Part shown: piece after piece, positions 50,576-61,200 of the stretch
How the letters are laid out: the number at the start of each line of letters is the position of its first letter
Position numbering within the stretch: position 1 is the first letter of the stretch
NCBI GenBank assembly: GCA_009918675.1
Contig: RGDM01000008.1
Span: 1-64,000, forward strand
Source: a bacterium
Lineage (GTDB): Bacteria; Bdellovibrionota_B; Oligoflexia; Silvanigrellales; Silvanigrellaceae
Length of the DNA stretch: 64,000 nt
Reading direction: 5' to 3'
The notes under the pieces: model-generated
What the model was told of the DNA's origin: nothing
Database searches by the model: none
What the model saw: only the letters and a program-made list of their open reading frames with translations
Translations under genes and position numbers: made by a program

Positions 50576-52020
50576 TTGTCCCCCTCCCGCGCTAATTCTA
50601 GAGCCAAATCACGAATGACCAGCGCAATATTTTCGTAATTATTTGCGTATGCTGTTAAACCCTTTTTACGCAAACCTGAAAATTCATTTCCCGATGGACG
50701 ATATCCCAAAAGGAACTGTAACGCGTGCTCAACTGCGCATTGCTTTACGGATGAGTCGCGGTTCGCGGATAGACTTTTAAATTCATCCAAAAATGATTTT
50801 CGGACTTGCTTTTGTTGTGATGAGGTTTTGTCTAACCCTAAATGACAGCTTGAACAAAAATATGCACCCTCACGGGCGTGTTCTGGTTTGGGCAGCGGGA
50901 GATTAAATGTTTGCGGTGCAAAAAGCGGAATCTGACAGGTCAAGAGCAGCGCGCTGTTCCAAGACCAAACATGTTGTCCGAGTTGAGTCGAACGCAGAGG
51001 CTGCAGCACAACCCGTGAATCGAGGGAATTGCTTAGAACAAGCTCTTCAGCAGGTGCTTCTGCGAGAAGGCGCGGACCATACCTGCGTGTCGTAGTGTTT
51101 GAAGATCCGAGAATTGATTTGAGTGGCTGAGAAAACGTTTCAATCTTCAAAACGTCATTGATTGCAAACGCCGGATTTTCGGAGTCAGGAAATAGTTCGC
51201 TCCAACGCTTGAGTAGCAGCAAACTACTGCGAGAGAGAGCTGTTTTAGGGTTGTTGATGAGCTGCGTCCAACGGTGTTGTGAAACAATACCGAGCGCAAT
51301 AGAACGCCCTTGGACAAGCGCAAGGTCAGTTAGCAGGCGCGAGATAGCGCGTCCTCCCGCCGATTCTTTGTCGACGGCAAGAAACCTGTTGCTTGGCTGC
51401 AAACGTGCGTCAATAGGCAAACATTTTTGTAGAGATGATCCGCAAGCATCGTCTTGTTTGGCATGAGGGCACACACGCATTGATGCACTGGAATCCCAAT
51501 CGGGAAGAACATCAACCGAGTCATCGCACGAGCAACCGACAGGCTTACCGCTTTGCAGAGTTGTCCAGACTCCCGAACAGGTTGTCTCGCCGCCTTTGTC
51601 TGTGCTTTGTGTGAACCAAATGAATTTATTTTGTTCGCTTGCGCTGCCGAGTTTGATTTTTGTCCAAGGCACATCGGGTGCGTTTTCCCATAGCCAAGCC
51701 GGCGTTTGTCTGAGCTGAGCTTGCCAATACATGCTTTGCCGATCAAAGAACTCCTTGCCCTGGATAAGCTGGTTTGCGAATTCAAAGAGGCTTTTAAAAC
51801 CGTGTGAGCGAGCAAGGCTTCGCTCCTGGTCGGTGGGCAGGCGGTCGATTAGGGAGAGCGTCAGCCGCTCAAGAACTGCACTCGACTGCAGTGACGAGGG
51901 GCTTGCAGGCTGCGCGCCAGGCAAATTTTGCCCAGCATTGCTGAATGAGGATTTCATAAAAATCCCCAGCAACAACAAAATCAATAGTGAGTTGTGGATT
52001 ATCTTTGCCACAAAACCCAT
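50572..52020 (-). CDS. Exported CxxCH protein, distantly DUF1549-like
   Basis: 482 aa from the ATG at 52020; a GTG at 52029 is also open and both starts have weak SDs. Signal sequence LLILLLLGIFMKSSFSNA. Residues 45-100 (LERLTLSLIDRLPTDQERSLA, FANQLIQGKEFFDRQSMYW) resemble the DUF1549 start. A Cys-rich insertion (GCSCDDSVDV, VCPHAKQDDACGSSLQKC) is unusual. One haem c motif, FCSSCHLGLD, lies near residue 388. The C-terminus has ALQFLLGYRPSG. It is a periplasmic haem protein or redox scaffold; the partner gene is coupled downstream. Confidence 0.5.
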   Translation of the reverse strand: MGFVAKIIHNSLLILLLLGIFMKSSFSNAGQNLPGAQPASPSSLQSSAVLERLTLSLIDRLPTDQERSLARSHGFKSLFEFANQLIQGKEFFDRQSMYWQAQLRQTPAWLWENAPDVPWTKIKLGSASEQNKFIWFTQSTDKGGETTCSGVWTTLQSGKPVGCSCDDSVDVLPDWDSSASMRVCPHAKQDDACGSSLQKCLPIDARLQPSNRFLAVDKESAGGRAISRLLTDLALVQGRSIALGIVSQHRWTQLINNPKTALSRSSLLLLKRWSELFPDSENPAFAINDVLKIETFSQPLKSILGSSNTTTRRYGPRLLAEAPAEELVLSNSLDSRVVLQPLRSTQLGQHVWSWNSALLLTCQIPLFAPQTFNLPLPKPEHAREGAYFCSSCHLGLDKTSSQQKQVRKSFLDEFKSLSANRDSSVKQCAVEHALQFLLGYRPSGNEFSGLRKKGLTAYANNYENIALVIRDLALELAREGDK

Positions 52021-52081
52021 CCTTTCCACCCATGATTTCGGTGGATTCTCGGCAAGCCCGAAGGTGTTGGACTGCAGCGTG

Positions 52082-53290
52082 TCAGTAGGCTGGCAAAAGG
52101 ACGTTCAGGAGTTCTGGATAAATCCAGTTTTGGCAGGCAAGCCAAACAAAAAAGGCAAAAAGAGGAATAAAAGCGACAAAACCAAGCCAGCGTTTCTTGG
52201 TTTTGCCTGACGCCGCAGGGGTATCTGTTGCTGGTGGGGGTGGTTCGGAGATATCCGCGCTTGTGTCATAGTTGACGTGATTAATGAAGGAGTCTGTTTT
52301 AAATTCTGAATAGGCTTGGATGACCGAATCTTTGTTGCGCAATAAAACCCAAGGCCCAAGTCCGGCCGCCATTTCCGTGTTGCTCGATAAAATTCTCTTC
52401 ACCCACATTTCAAGGATCTGCGCGCAGGTCAACAACCCTTGAATTTCCCCGTTGGGAAGGCGTAATAAATAGGGTCGCGTTTGAAAAATTGTTCCAAGAT
52501 GTTCGCGAAGCGGCTCCTCATGATCACTGATAACAGACAATACAACAGTGACGTTGTCTGGTGCTCCGGCAGCTTTTGCAATTTCAATCAATCGCTGAGG
52601 AGCCTCAGAGATTGGCCCGGAAATAATGGTGCGTAAAACATCGCGATCAGAAACAAAGCCATGTAATCCATCACTGCAGGTGAGAAAAACATCACCATCT
52701 TCAATTCTGCGCGTATAGATATCGGGCTTGGGGTCGGGCATGACTCCCATGCCACGGGTGAGTTTAGACCTTTCGCGCGAGCTGATCTGCAATTCGGGAC
52801 TTTGTTCGGAAATATTCAAAATGCCTCTGTCGATAAAAGTGCCGAGATTGTGATCGACAGTCAGCTGCCAGATTCCATAGCGCGGTTTTTCATCGGGAGA
52901 GCGGAACGATTGGATGAGGTAAGTGCGTGAGTCGCCAACGTGCCCAATGGTAACAAAGCCATGTGTAAAGCACAGGACGTTGACGGTTGCACCCATTCCC
53001 CGACACGCTGGGTCTTCCTGGCTGCGGACGAGCAATTTGGTGTTCACTTTTTGGATTGCTTCGTCGATCCGCGCGGGCAGGTCTTCAATTGCGAAATTTG
53101 CGGCTGCTGCCAGATCTTCTGTTAGACCTTCGACAACCATATGGCTCGCAACCTCGCCCGCCGCATGTCCACCCATTCCATCGGAGACAACGACGAGTCC
53201 TTGGCTGGCACTGCATGAATAAGCGTCCTGATTCAGAGCACGAACCAGCCCTTTGTCAGTTGCTCCATACATGCGCAATTTCAAGGTCAT
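52082..53290 (-). CDS. PP2C-type serine/threonine phosphatase with C-terminal membrane anchor
   Basis: 402 aa. The PP2C motifs are in order: GATDKGLVRALNQDAY, LVVVSDGMGGHAAGEVAS, TIGHVGDSRTYLI, LTVDHNLG, VFLTCSDGLHGFV and GAPDNVTVVL, with the metal-binding aspartates kept. A central to C-terminal extension (LRLPNGEIQGLLTCAQILEMWV, GLGPWVLLRN) may be a small sensor or GYF-like module. A Pro-rich linker leads to one hydrophobic anchor (WLGFVAFIPLFAFFVWLA), so the catalytic part is cytoplasmic. No Ser/Thr kinase gene is in the window. The start codon is uncertain. Confidence 0.92.
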   Translation of the reverse strand: MTLKLRMYGATDKGLVRALNQDAYSCSASQGLVVVSDGMGGHAAGEVASHMVVEGLTEDLAAAANFAIEDLPARIDEAIQKVNTKLLVRSQEDPACRGMGATVNVLCFTHGFVTIGHVGDSRTYLIQSFRSPDEKPRYGIWQLTVDHNLGTFIDRGILNISEQSPELQISSRERSKLTRGMGVMPDPKPDIYTRRIEDGDVFLTCSDGLHGFVSDRDVLRTIISGPISEAPQRLIEIAKAAGAPDNVTVVLSVISDHEEPLREHLGTIFQTRPYLLRLPNGEIQGLLTCAQILEMWVKRILSSNTEMAAGLGPWVLLRNKDSVIQAYSEFKTDSFINHVNYDTSADISEPPPPATDTPAASGKTKKRWLGFVAFIPLFAFFVWLACQNWIYPELLNVLLPAY

Positions 53291-53435
53291 GCCTCCGTAA
53301 TTTGTTTCAACAACAGCACCTGGAGTGTAGCCCTAAAATGCCTCCATTGACACATGTCCAAACTGGCGCAAGGACGGTAATGTCTTTCCTGCTTGGATAT
53401 CTTACTTTGATAGTCAATTTTCCGATGGAGAGCAC

Positions 53436-56051
53436 ATGTCGCGATCGGACTTCAATCTCGAGCAACTTGCCCAATTCGAACAGCATGCTCTTGCCATTCT
53501 CCCAGAGCTTGCCCAGGTGGCAATGTCTTATTTCAAAACAGCTCTCACACCTGGTGTTAAAGCTGACCGCAGCTTAGTGAGTGCTGCTGACACAGCCATT
53601 GAAAAACGTGCGCGTGAACTCTTGGCGCAGCTGACTCCTGAATTTGGCTTTGTTGGCGAAGAAATGGGTTCATTAAAGACGCTAGCAAATGATTTGTCGC
53701 GCAAAAGTAACACCATCCAAGAGACAAACCAGTCGGGCCTCAATCATTTTGAAATGAATTTGCAGCTGCGGCCCGAAGAATCACTTAATCTGGATAACGA
53801 CACTTTTTGGATTCTCGATCCTATCGATGGAACTCTTAATTTTCTGAGTCACAATCCAACCTGGTCGATTCTGTTGGCATTGATTCACGAAGGCGTGCCA
53901 GTGTTGGGCGTCGTCGCATTGCCTGGTCTTGATGAAATTTTTATTGCAAGCCAAGGGCACGGTGCACGTTTGGGACATTTTTCTCAGCTCAGTGCAACAA
54001 ACAACGAGCAACGCTGGCAGGTGTGCGCACCGCGCTCAACAAATCTGTTGAGTGAATCCATTGTTTCATATTCAACACCAAAAACATTTGCCTATCGAGG
54101 AATAGAATCCTTCCACCAAGTGCTCATGCAAGACACCTATGAATGCCGCACCTATAGCGATGCCTATGGCTATACGCGTATTCTTTGTGGTGGCATTGAT
54201 GTCATGATCGATCCGCAGATAGCTCCCTATGATGTCGCTGCTTTGCAAGTTCTATTTGATGAAACTCCGGGAGCCGTGTTCACCACTTTGCATGGTCACA
54301 GCGGATCGCAACGCTTTCGTATGGGGAGTGCAGTGGCCTGCGCAAGCGCTGAGCTTGCGCAGCAAACATTGAGCAAATACCGCAAGCATTTGTTGTCCAC
54401 CGCCGAGCAAATGTGTTTGCACAACGACTCCGCCTTGCAACCGCTGCACCCAGATGTCTTGAGTCCAACATTCCTGCTGCCCTATGAAGCATCTCCGAGC
54501 GCGCACCCTGCGAAGGTGTGGGCAAGAGCGGTGGAAACCGCTGTTGCCGGATTTTTGCTCGATCATCCTGAAGCTTCTGTTGAAGATGTTTCAGTACTTT
54601 TGGGAGCACGTGAAGCCGCATCGCGTGCTTTGTCAAATGGCCGCGACGAAGCACCACCCGAAGTTTCTGCTTCGAGTTCCTTTCATATTCGCGCAATTGT
54701 TTCGGGCGGCACAGGCCTGATCACCGGCACTCCAGACACAAGCATGAATCTCTTGCACTCCATTCGTTCGGCGTTGGATGCGGCTTGGCACCAGGTTGCC
54801 GAATGCTCGCCCTCAGAGCGTGAGCAGCGCTTGCTCGCAGCCCGCGATCAGTTGATTGCTCACGTGGGCCAGCATCCTTGGCAGGCGGTCAAGTTTGCAA
54901 AACATTTTCAAAGCACAAGTGCCTTGATTCAGATGCAGCACAAAGCTCCCTCGGATTCTCGGATTCACTCCCTGAAATCGCGGCTGAATATGTCTGCTGA
55001 ATACCGCTGGCAGTATTTTCTCGATAGCGCTCAGCAGACATTTGTGAATCAGGTGTGCCGAGTTTCAACCAATGCCACCTGCTCGGAAGGTGAAGAAAAA
55101 CGCACTGCATACGCGCGCTATTTGCAAAATAAAATGCCAGCCTCAGAGGATCTTTCTTCAGCCCTTGAGCACCACTTTAGCAAAGTGAAAAAGCAAGCGT
55201 TGGATTTGCTCGCCGCCTCTTTGGTGCCAGAAGAACCAGAGTACGACTATCTTGCGGCGGATGCTGACCTGTTGGGTTTGATCCTGCATGAGGCCATTGG
55301 CCATGCAGCGGAAGGCGATCTGATTCAAACCCGTGCCTCGGGTTTCGGTGAGTCTGGTGTGATGAAAGATCTTCACGTTGGGCCTGATTGGATGGACATT
55401 CTCATTGATGGATCATTGGATAACTGTGGCTATCTGCCCGTTGATGCTGAGGGGGTTCTGCCGCGTCGAAAAACCCTCGTGCGCAACGGTCGTTTGGTGG
55501 ATGCCATTCATACGCGCCACACCGCACTTCAAGCGCAGAAAACACCCGATGGCTGCGCGCGCATTCAGTCGTTGCAATACCCTTCGCTCAATCGCATGAC
55601 GAGTATTTGGGTGTGTCCTGAAAATTCAAAACAGCTCGACGTTTCAGCTGGTCAATCGCAGTGGGACGACCTTTCCCCGAATGATATTCAAAAAGCGCTT
55701 GAAGCTCATGGTTATCTTGAAGGTGAAAAGGGTGTGCTCTTATTGAGTGGCTGGAAGGGCGGCACGGCAAGCTGCTCTAATCTTGAATTTAGAGCTGATG
55801 TTGCCAGGGTTATGTTGCTGAAAAAAGGAACCTCACCAAGGCTCATGCGTGAAGCGAACTTCACTGGAATTGCGACCGAGTGCTTTCGATCTGCAGTTGA
55901 TGCCTTCGGACCAACACTTTGCCGAAGTATTGGGACGTGCGGAAAAGATGGCCAAGGTGTTCTGACATCCGATGGCGGTCCTGCATTTATGGTTTTCAAG
56001 CCGAATCCCAAAGTGCGGGTGATTGGCACGGGCGAAAGCGGAGAGGAATGA
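53436..56051 (+). CDS. tldD: Fusion of inositol-monophosphatase domain and TldD protease
   Basis: 871 aa. Residues 1-300 are an IMPase-family domain: FVGEEMG (Glu75, Glu76), the signature WILDPIDGTLNF (Asp128, Asp131) and IAPYDVAALQVLFDE. Residues from about 340 are TldD: a long N-terminal part (ASVEDVSVLLGAREAASRA, HIRAIVSGGTGLITG) and the metal site LILHEAIGHAAEGD (HEAIGH, 618-623), GFGESGVMKD, NCGYLPVDAEGVLPRRKT, RMTSIWV and GVLLLSGWKGGTASC. TldD with TldE forms a metalloprotease that trims unfolded peptides and RiPP leaders. An IMPase fusion is not usual. TldE follows, overlapping by 4 nt. Confidence 0.85.
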   Translation: MSRSDFNLEQLAQFEQHALAILPELAQVAMSYFKTALTPGVKADRSLVSAADTAIEKRARELLAQLTPEFGFVGEEMGSLKTLANDLSRKSNTIQETNQSGLNHFEMNLQLRPEESLNLDNDTFWILDPIDGTLNFLSHNPTWSILLALIHEGVPVLGVVALPGLDEIFIASQGHGARLGHFSQLSATNNEQRWQVCAPRSTNLLSESIVSYSTPKTFAYRGIESFHQVLMQDTYECRTYSDAYGYTRILCGGIDVMIDPQIAPYDVAALQVLFDETPGAVFTTLHGHSGSQRFRMGSAVACASAELAQQTLSKYRKHLLSTAEQMCLHNDSALQPLHPDVLSPTFLLPYEASPSAHPAKVWARAVETAVAGFLLDHPEASVEDVSVLLGAREAASRALSNGRDEAPPEVSASSSFHIRAIVSGGTGLITGTPDTSMNLLHSIRSALDAAWHQVAECSPSEREQRLLAARDQLIAHVGQHPWQAVKFAKHFQSTSALIQMQHKAPSDSRIHSLKSRLNMSAEYRWQYFLDSAQQTFVNQVCRVSTNATCSEGEEKRTAYARYLQNKMPASEDLSSALEHHFSKVKKQALDLLAASLVPEEPEYDYLAADADLLGLILHEAIGHAAEGDLIQTRASGFGESGVMKDLHVGPDWMDILIDGSLDNCGYLPVDAEGVLPRRKTLVRNGRLVDAIHTRHTALQAQKTPDGCARIQSLQYPSLNRMTSIWVCPENSKQLDVSAGQSQWDDLSPNDIQKALEAHGYLEGEKGVLLLSGWKGGTASCSNLEFRADVARVMLLKKGTSPRLMREANFTGIATECFRSAVDAFGPTLCRSIGTCGKDGQGVLTSDGGPAFMVFKPNPKVRVIGTGESGEE

Positions 56052-57472
56052 TCATGGTGATTTCGCACAGCAGGGATGCGCTAGAACAATTCATTCATGC
56101 CATTCGCTCGCACATGGAGAATTGTGTCAGCTCGGGAGTGCTTGAAGGTTTTGTTTGCACCGCTGTGAGGCGGGTTGTGCATGCGGCAACTCTGATAAAT
56201 GGTTTGCGGCACACCAAAGCACCGATGCAGGTGAATACTCCGATTCACATTGAGGTGTCGTTGGTGCTTCCGGGTGGCCGTGGGGTTGGCTTCAGTCTCG
56301 AAGCGTTGTCGATGCCACTTTTTGTGATGCTGATGGAGTTTTCACTGGCTCAGTCGGTCGAGTTGGAGCATCGTATTCAGCTGCAAAGGCAAAGTGAATA
56401 CCCCAAAATTGTAATGTCATCCGCAGAGCTTCTGCGCTGTTTTGAAAGCAACTCTGCCGGCCAGGTCATGCGCCAATTGCTTGAGCAAACAGACTCTTTT
56501 GCGGAACAAGTGAAGCATCCGTTGCTGATGAATCGTGAAGTCAATGTTTCTATCTCGCGCAGTGAGCGCAGGTATTTTGATTCTGTGGGTAACTCAGCCC
56601 GCGAGCATTCCGCGGCGTGCTCAATTATGTGCTCGTTCTCGCTCGAAGATTCGAGTGAGGGGCATTCAGATCTTTTTGGTACCTTGCCGTCTTCCGAGGA
56701 AGTGAAGGCGGTTGTTGATGAAGCAGCAAAAAATATCACCCGATCCGCGGTAAAGGCGCTTGATTCTAGCCACCAATTGCCTGTCTTGTTGACCCACAAG
56801 GCGGTGGGTGACCTTTTTGAAATGCTTGTCCTTCCGAATCTTGAAACTCGGGCGTTGATCGACAAAACAGGTGCTTGGGAGCTCGCGGCACTGGATAGTG
56901 TTGTTTTGCCGGGAGTCACCATCGAAGACAACCCGCATCTTGAGCAATCACCATTTTCCTCGGTTTTTGATTTTGAAGGGACTCCAACTCAGCCAGTGAA
57001 AATGATGAAATCTGGAAGTTTAATTCATCCCCTGATGACCTCATCTTTGCTCGCTGAAGTTGAAAGCCTGCATCCGGAATGGAAAGGACGTTTTCATTTA
57101 ACCGGACATGCGGAAAGTGCATCGACAACCACCCATACCAATCTCTTTATTCGCATCGATAAGCCCGCTCTGCCTGATTTGCGGATGTTGGCTTATGTTC
57201 AAATTCAGAATCTCACCGGTATGTCGGTCGACTCGCAAACAGGGCAGTTTGCACTCGATGCCGATGGCGCGAAAGTGATTGAGGGAGGGAGAGTGAAGTA
57301 CTCAACGAGCCTAACTCTTCGCGGAAATTTTTTTGAAGCACTGACACATGTCAGCACCAAAGTTGGAAAGCTTGAAAGACATTTTAATGTCTGGACACCG
57401 AGTCTTTTTACAGAGGTTCTGAGCACAGTCAGCAAGGAATTGGCACAAGACTTTGAGGATCTTGGAAATTGA
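56048..57472 (+). CDS. tldE: TldE/PmbA metal-free protease subunit
   Basis: 474 aa from the ATG at 56048 (GGAG 4 nt upstream); an ATG at 56054 is equally open. It follows the TldD/TldE fold without the HExxxH site: FHLTGHAESASTTTHTNLFIR, LPVLLTHKAVGDLFEMLVLP and DSVVLPGVTIEDNPHLEQSP, then KMMKSGSLIHPLMT. TldE is the inactive partner of TldD. Gene order tldD-tldE with ATGA overlap supports a complex. Confidence 0.88.
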   Translation: MIMVISHSRDALEQFIHAIRSHMENCVSSGVLEGFVCTAVRRVVHAATLINGLRHTKAPMQVNTPIHIEVSLVLPGGRGVGFSLEALSMPLFVMLMEFSLAQSVELEHRIQLQRQSEYPKIVMSSAELLRCFESNSAGQVMRQLLEQTDSFAEQVKHPLLMNREVNVSISRSERRYFDSVGNSAREHSAACSIMCSFSLEDSSEGHSDLFGTLPSSEEVKAVVDEAAKNITRSAVKALDSSHQLPVLLTHKAVGDLFEMLVLPNLETRALIDKTGAWELAALDSVVLPGVTIEDNPHLEQSPFSSVFDFEGTPTQPVKMMKSGSLIHPLMTSSLLAEVESLHPEWKGRFHLTGHAESASTTTHTNLFIRIDKPALPDLRMLAYVQIQNLTGMSVDSQTGQFALDADGAKVIEGGRVKYSTSLTLRGNFFEALTHVSTKVGKLERHFNVWTPSLFTEVLSTVSKELAQDFEDLGN

Positions 57473-58251
57473 AGAAGCTTAGAATTTTCTCATGGAATTT
57501 GAACGGAATTCGGGCCGCGGTTAAAAACGGCTTTTTCACTTGGCTTGAGTCGGAAATGCCTGATGTTCTACTGCTACAAGAAGTCCGCTGCTCGTTGGAA
57601 GATCTGCCAACTGATTGGCTCACACCGCTCGGTTACAAATCGTTTTGGCAGCCAGCGGTGAAGAAGGGATACAGTGGTGTTGCCATTTACACTCGACTTC
57701 CAATTGCCGAATCGGCCGTGATTCAAGGTTTGGGCGAGCCACAATTCGACAGTGAAGGGCGCTTTTTGGCCTTGAGCTATGAAAATATTTTGATTGCCTC
57801 TGCCTATTTTCCAAACTCACAGCGCGACACCCTCCGCTTGCCCTTCAAGCTCGAATATTGTCGAAAAATACTTCAATTTTTGGACGCAAAGCAGAAAGCT
57901 GGCTTCGAGGTTGTTCTTGGTGGCGACTTCAACATTGCCCACACTCCACTCGACCTCGCAAATCCGAAACAGAACGAAAAGAATGCGGGTTATCTTCCGG
58001 AAGAGCGCGCATGGATGACAGCGTTTATCGAAGCAGGTTACGTCGACACATTTCGCATTTTTGAGTCTGGGGGGGGGCACTACACCTGGTGGAGTCAACG
58101 CCCTGGCATCCGCGAGCGGAACATTGGGTGGCGCCTCGATTATCATTTCATCACGCCAGGGTTAAGGGAGAATGTCATAGCAGCGCGGATCTTTCCCGCT
58201 GTGAAGGGTTCAGACCACTGCCCCGTTTCTTTGGAGTTGAAACTGCCATGA
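57469..58251 (+). CDS. exoA: Exodeoxyribonuclease III/AP endonuclease
   Basis: 260 aa from a TTG at 57469 that overlaps the tldE stop. It cuts abasic sites and removes 3' blocks during base-excision repair. Motifs are FSWNLNGIRAAVKNGF (Asn), LLLQEVRCSLEDLP (Glu), GYSGVAIYTR, VVLGGDFNIAHTPLDLANP (Asp, Asn), HYTWWSQR, IGWRLDYHFIT and KGSDHCPVSL (Asp, His). A run of nine Gs encodes three Gly in a loop before HYTWW. It overlaps the PBP1A start by 4 nt. Confidence 0.95.
   Translation: MKKLRIFSWNLNGIRAAVKNGFFTWLESEMPDVLLLQEVRCSLEDLPTDWLTPLGYKSFWQPAVKKGYSGVAIYTRLPIAESAVIQGLGEPQFDSEGRFLALSYENILIASAYFPNSQRDTLRLPFKLEYCRKILQFLDAKQKAGFEVVLGGDFNIAHTPLDLANPKQNEKNAGYLPEERAWMTAFIEAGYVDTFRIFESGGGHYTWWSQRPGIRERNIGWRLDYHFITPGLRENVIAARIFPAVKGSDHCPVSLELKLP
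58069..58077 (+). repeat. G9 homopolymer inside exoA
   Basis: Nine consecutive Gs are read as GGG GGG GGG, three Gly in a surface loop. Any one-base change would truncate the nuclease and alter coupling to the PBP1A gene. Confidence 0.95.
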
Positions 58252-61200
58252 ATAAAGTGATCGTCGGCTTGGTTGCACTGGGCTGTTGTATCATTGCACC
58301 ACCAGCGGCATTAGGTGGATTTGCTTTTTTCGAAGTGCTCAGTGGCAACTACGATCATCTTAAAAAAGAGCGGATTCTCGAAATTCTTTCTAAAGAGTCG
58401 ATGCTGTACTACAGCGATGGCACAACCCAATTGGGTAGCCTTTTTGGCTCTGAGCATCGGCAATATGTGCGTCTTAAAGATATCCCCAAAGTGATTCAAC
58501 AGGGCGTGATTGCGGCCGAAGACGACACCTTTTACAATCACCGCGGAGTCAACTTTATCAGCACCGCACGCGCTGTATTTCGTAATCTAGTTATGGGGCG
58601 TCGCGAAGGCGCGTCGACAATCACCCAACAAACAGTCAAGAATCTCTATGGCCGACCCGTGACCAACATGAAGGCTAAGTTTGAAGAAGCTATCAATGCC
58701 TTCAAAATGGAGCGGCGCTTTAGCAAAGATGAAATTCTTGAATTTTACCTCAATCAATTTCATGTCACCGGCAATGGTCGGGGTGTGGGTGTTGCTGCCA
58801 AATACTATTTTGACAAAGAAGTGATTGATTTAACCCTCACTGAGGCTGCATTTATTTCAGGTAGCGTGAAAGGCCCAGAGCGGTATAACCCCTTTACCAA
58901 GCGCGCCCTCGCAGCACAGAACCGTGCCAAAGCCGATGCCAAGGTGCGCAAGAACTACGTTTTGCGTCGCATGCTTGAGAATAAATTTATTACCCAAGCC
59001 GAATTCGATGCGGCTGCGAAAGAAGAAGTTCCATTTAAGCAGGGTAAATTCCAATTCAATGAATTGTTCATCACTGAACTTGTGCAAAGGCAGTTGGGCC
59101 GTAAAGAAGTGCTTTCGGCTTTGAATGCGGAAAGTGCAGAAGAAGTTGGTTCGATGGGCCTGCGAATTACCACAACACTCGACCAGAGCGTGCAGCAAGG
59201 TGCTCTTTATGGTGTGCGGCAGAACCTAAGTCGTTTGGAAATGATTCTGACGGGATTTGAAAAATCTTCGCAACAGAATTTCATCTCCATTCAGCGCCCT
59301 GAAATTCACGGCTTCTATGTTGGAAAAATATTGCAAATTTCGAAAGAAAAGGGCAAGGAAACTGCAACTCTTGGTTTCGGTATTCCCGAGTGTTTCGTGC
59401 CTTCAGAGGCTATCGACCGAGTTGCGAAAATTACCGATCAAGCAATTTACCGTGGGCTAGACAAGTCGAAAGCGGCACTCCTTCAGCAGTTGAATGTCGG
59501 TGAGTATGTTTTGGCAAGTATTCGCGAACAGCGTCCTGATGGACGGTTGATCTGTGATCTTGAACGCCAGCCGCGGGTCCAGGGTGGTGCTATTGTTCTT
59601 GATAAAGGTCGAGTTGTTGCCATGGTTGGTGGCTATGCGCCGCACGAGTACAACCGCGCTGTTTTTGCCAAGCGCCAGCCAGGAAGTACCTTTAAAACGT
59701 TGACCTACTATCCTGCGATTCAGCTTGGATGGCATATCCTTGAGCCTCTCTTAAACACTCGCAATGTCTATACCTGGCAAGGTCAATTTTATTATCCTCG
59801 GCCCGACCATTCGCCTGAAACGTTGGAAACCACTTTTGCTGGTGCCGGAGCAAAATCAGAGAACTTGGCCAGCGTTTGGCTTCTTGCCCATTTGCTCGAT
59901 CACCTCACCTTCTCACAGTTTAAAGACCTCCTTGTTCAATTGGAGCTTGCCAGCTCTGGTGAAAATGAAAGTGAAGCTGCGAGCCGTTTGGCATCGAAAT
60001 ACAACGTGAGGTTGGTTGAAGCTAATCTGCGTGCGGGCCTGTTTGGTGCCATCAAAGGTGAGCTGCTCGACGACGTCGCAGTTTCGCACGACCGACGCCT
60101 GCGTTTCTTGGTGAAGTCGATGAACTACGGCAACGGCTTTGAGGCAGAAAGCGCTCGTGTGGCTGCCAGCAAACCCAAGGCGATGCCTGAAAAAGAACGG
60201 CAGATTCGCCTGCAGGTTTTGAAGAATAATTTTCTCCGTTGGCAAGCTCTTCGTGAAGAAGCACGCGCGGCGGTGGCGCGGGCGAAGTCGCTTGCACAAT
60301 CAAAAGCACTCTTGAGCAAAGAAGATCTCGCCGCACTTGCACCATTCTATGCAGTTGAGAATGCAATTGTCTTTCAGCAGGGCGATCCGTTCCAGATCGG
60401 CACAGTGACCCCTCTATTGCAGACTCCTCAAGCGCGAGTTCTGCGCGCCGAAGAAGTTGTGAGCCTGGCAGAAGCAAATCCATCGCTCTTTTCTGAAGAG
60501 TCGGTTTTGCTTGACGGGGTTCTACCTATGAGTCTGGTTGCCGAGCTCAAAGAACAGATTGATGCAAAATACAAAACGATTGCTGATGCACCAGCAATGG
60601 AAAAGTTGTTCTGGCACGATGATTTCCGCTATTCGCTTGGGATGATCTATGCGCAAAAAATGACCAAGCAAATGGGAATTGAAAGTGAAGTTCAGTGGGT
60701 TCCATCGTTCCCGTTGGGAGCCAATGTTGTCACATTGGCTGAATTGAGCCTGGCGTATCAGACGATTCTTCAAGGCAAAACCTATCGATTCTTCAATACG
60801 GATCAAGAAAACCAGTTGTTAATTATAAAGCGCATCGAAGATGAACAGGGAAATTTGCTTTGGGAAGCTGAAGAGCAAGAGCATCAACTGGTTGATCAGT
60901 TTTTCTCCGCGCCAATGCTAAGTGTTCTGCGCGGGACAGTGACCAACGGAACCGCACGGGCGGCAAATCGAACAGTCATTCTGCGCTCAAAAAATCCGCA
61001 AGAGGACGCGCTTTTGGAGAAGGCGGGTTTGCGTATTCCTATTTTTGGAAAAACCGGAACAACGAACGACTATGTGAACGCGACATACGTTGGTTTTCTT
61101 CCATATCCAAAAGACGCTGGAACAAAGACATTGTCACCCGAGAACGCATTCACGGTTGCGGCCTATGTTGGCTACGATACGAACGAACCCATGCGCCGGC

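Noticed and set aside
54280-54696. 138-aa minus-strand ORF
   Set aside because: It lies inside the IMPase-TldD fusion and shows no recognisable feature.
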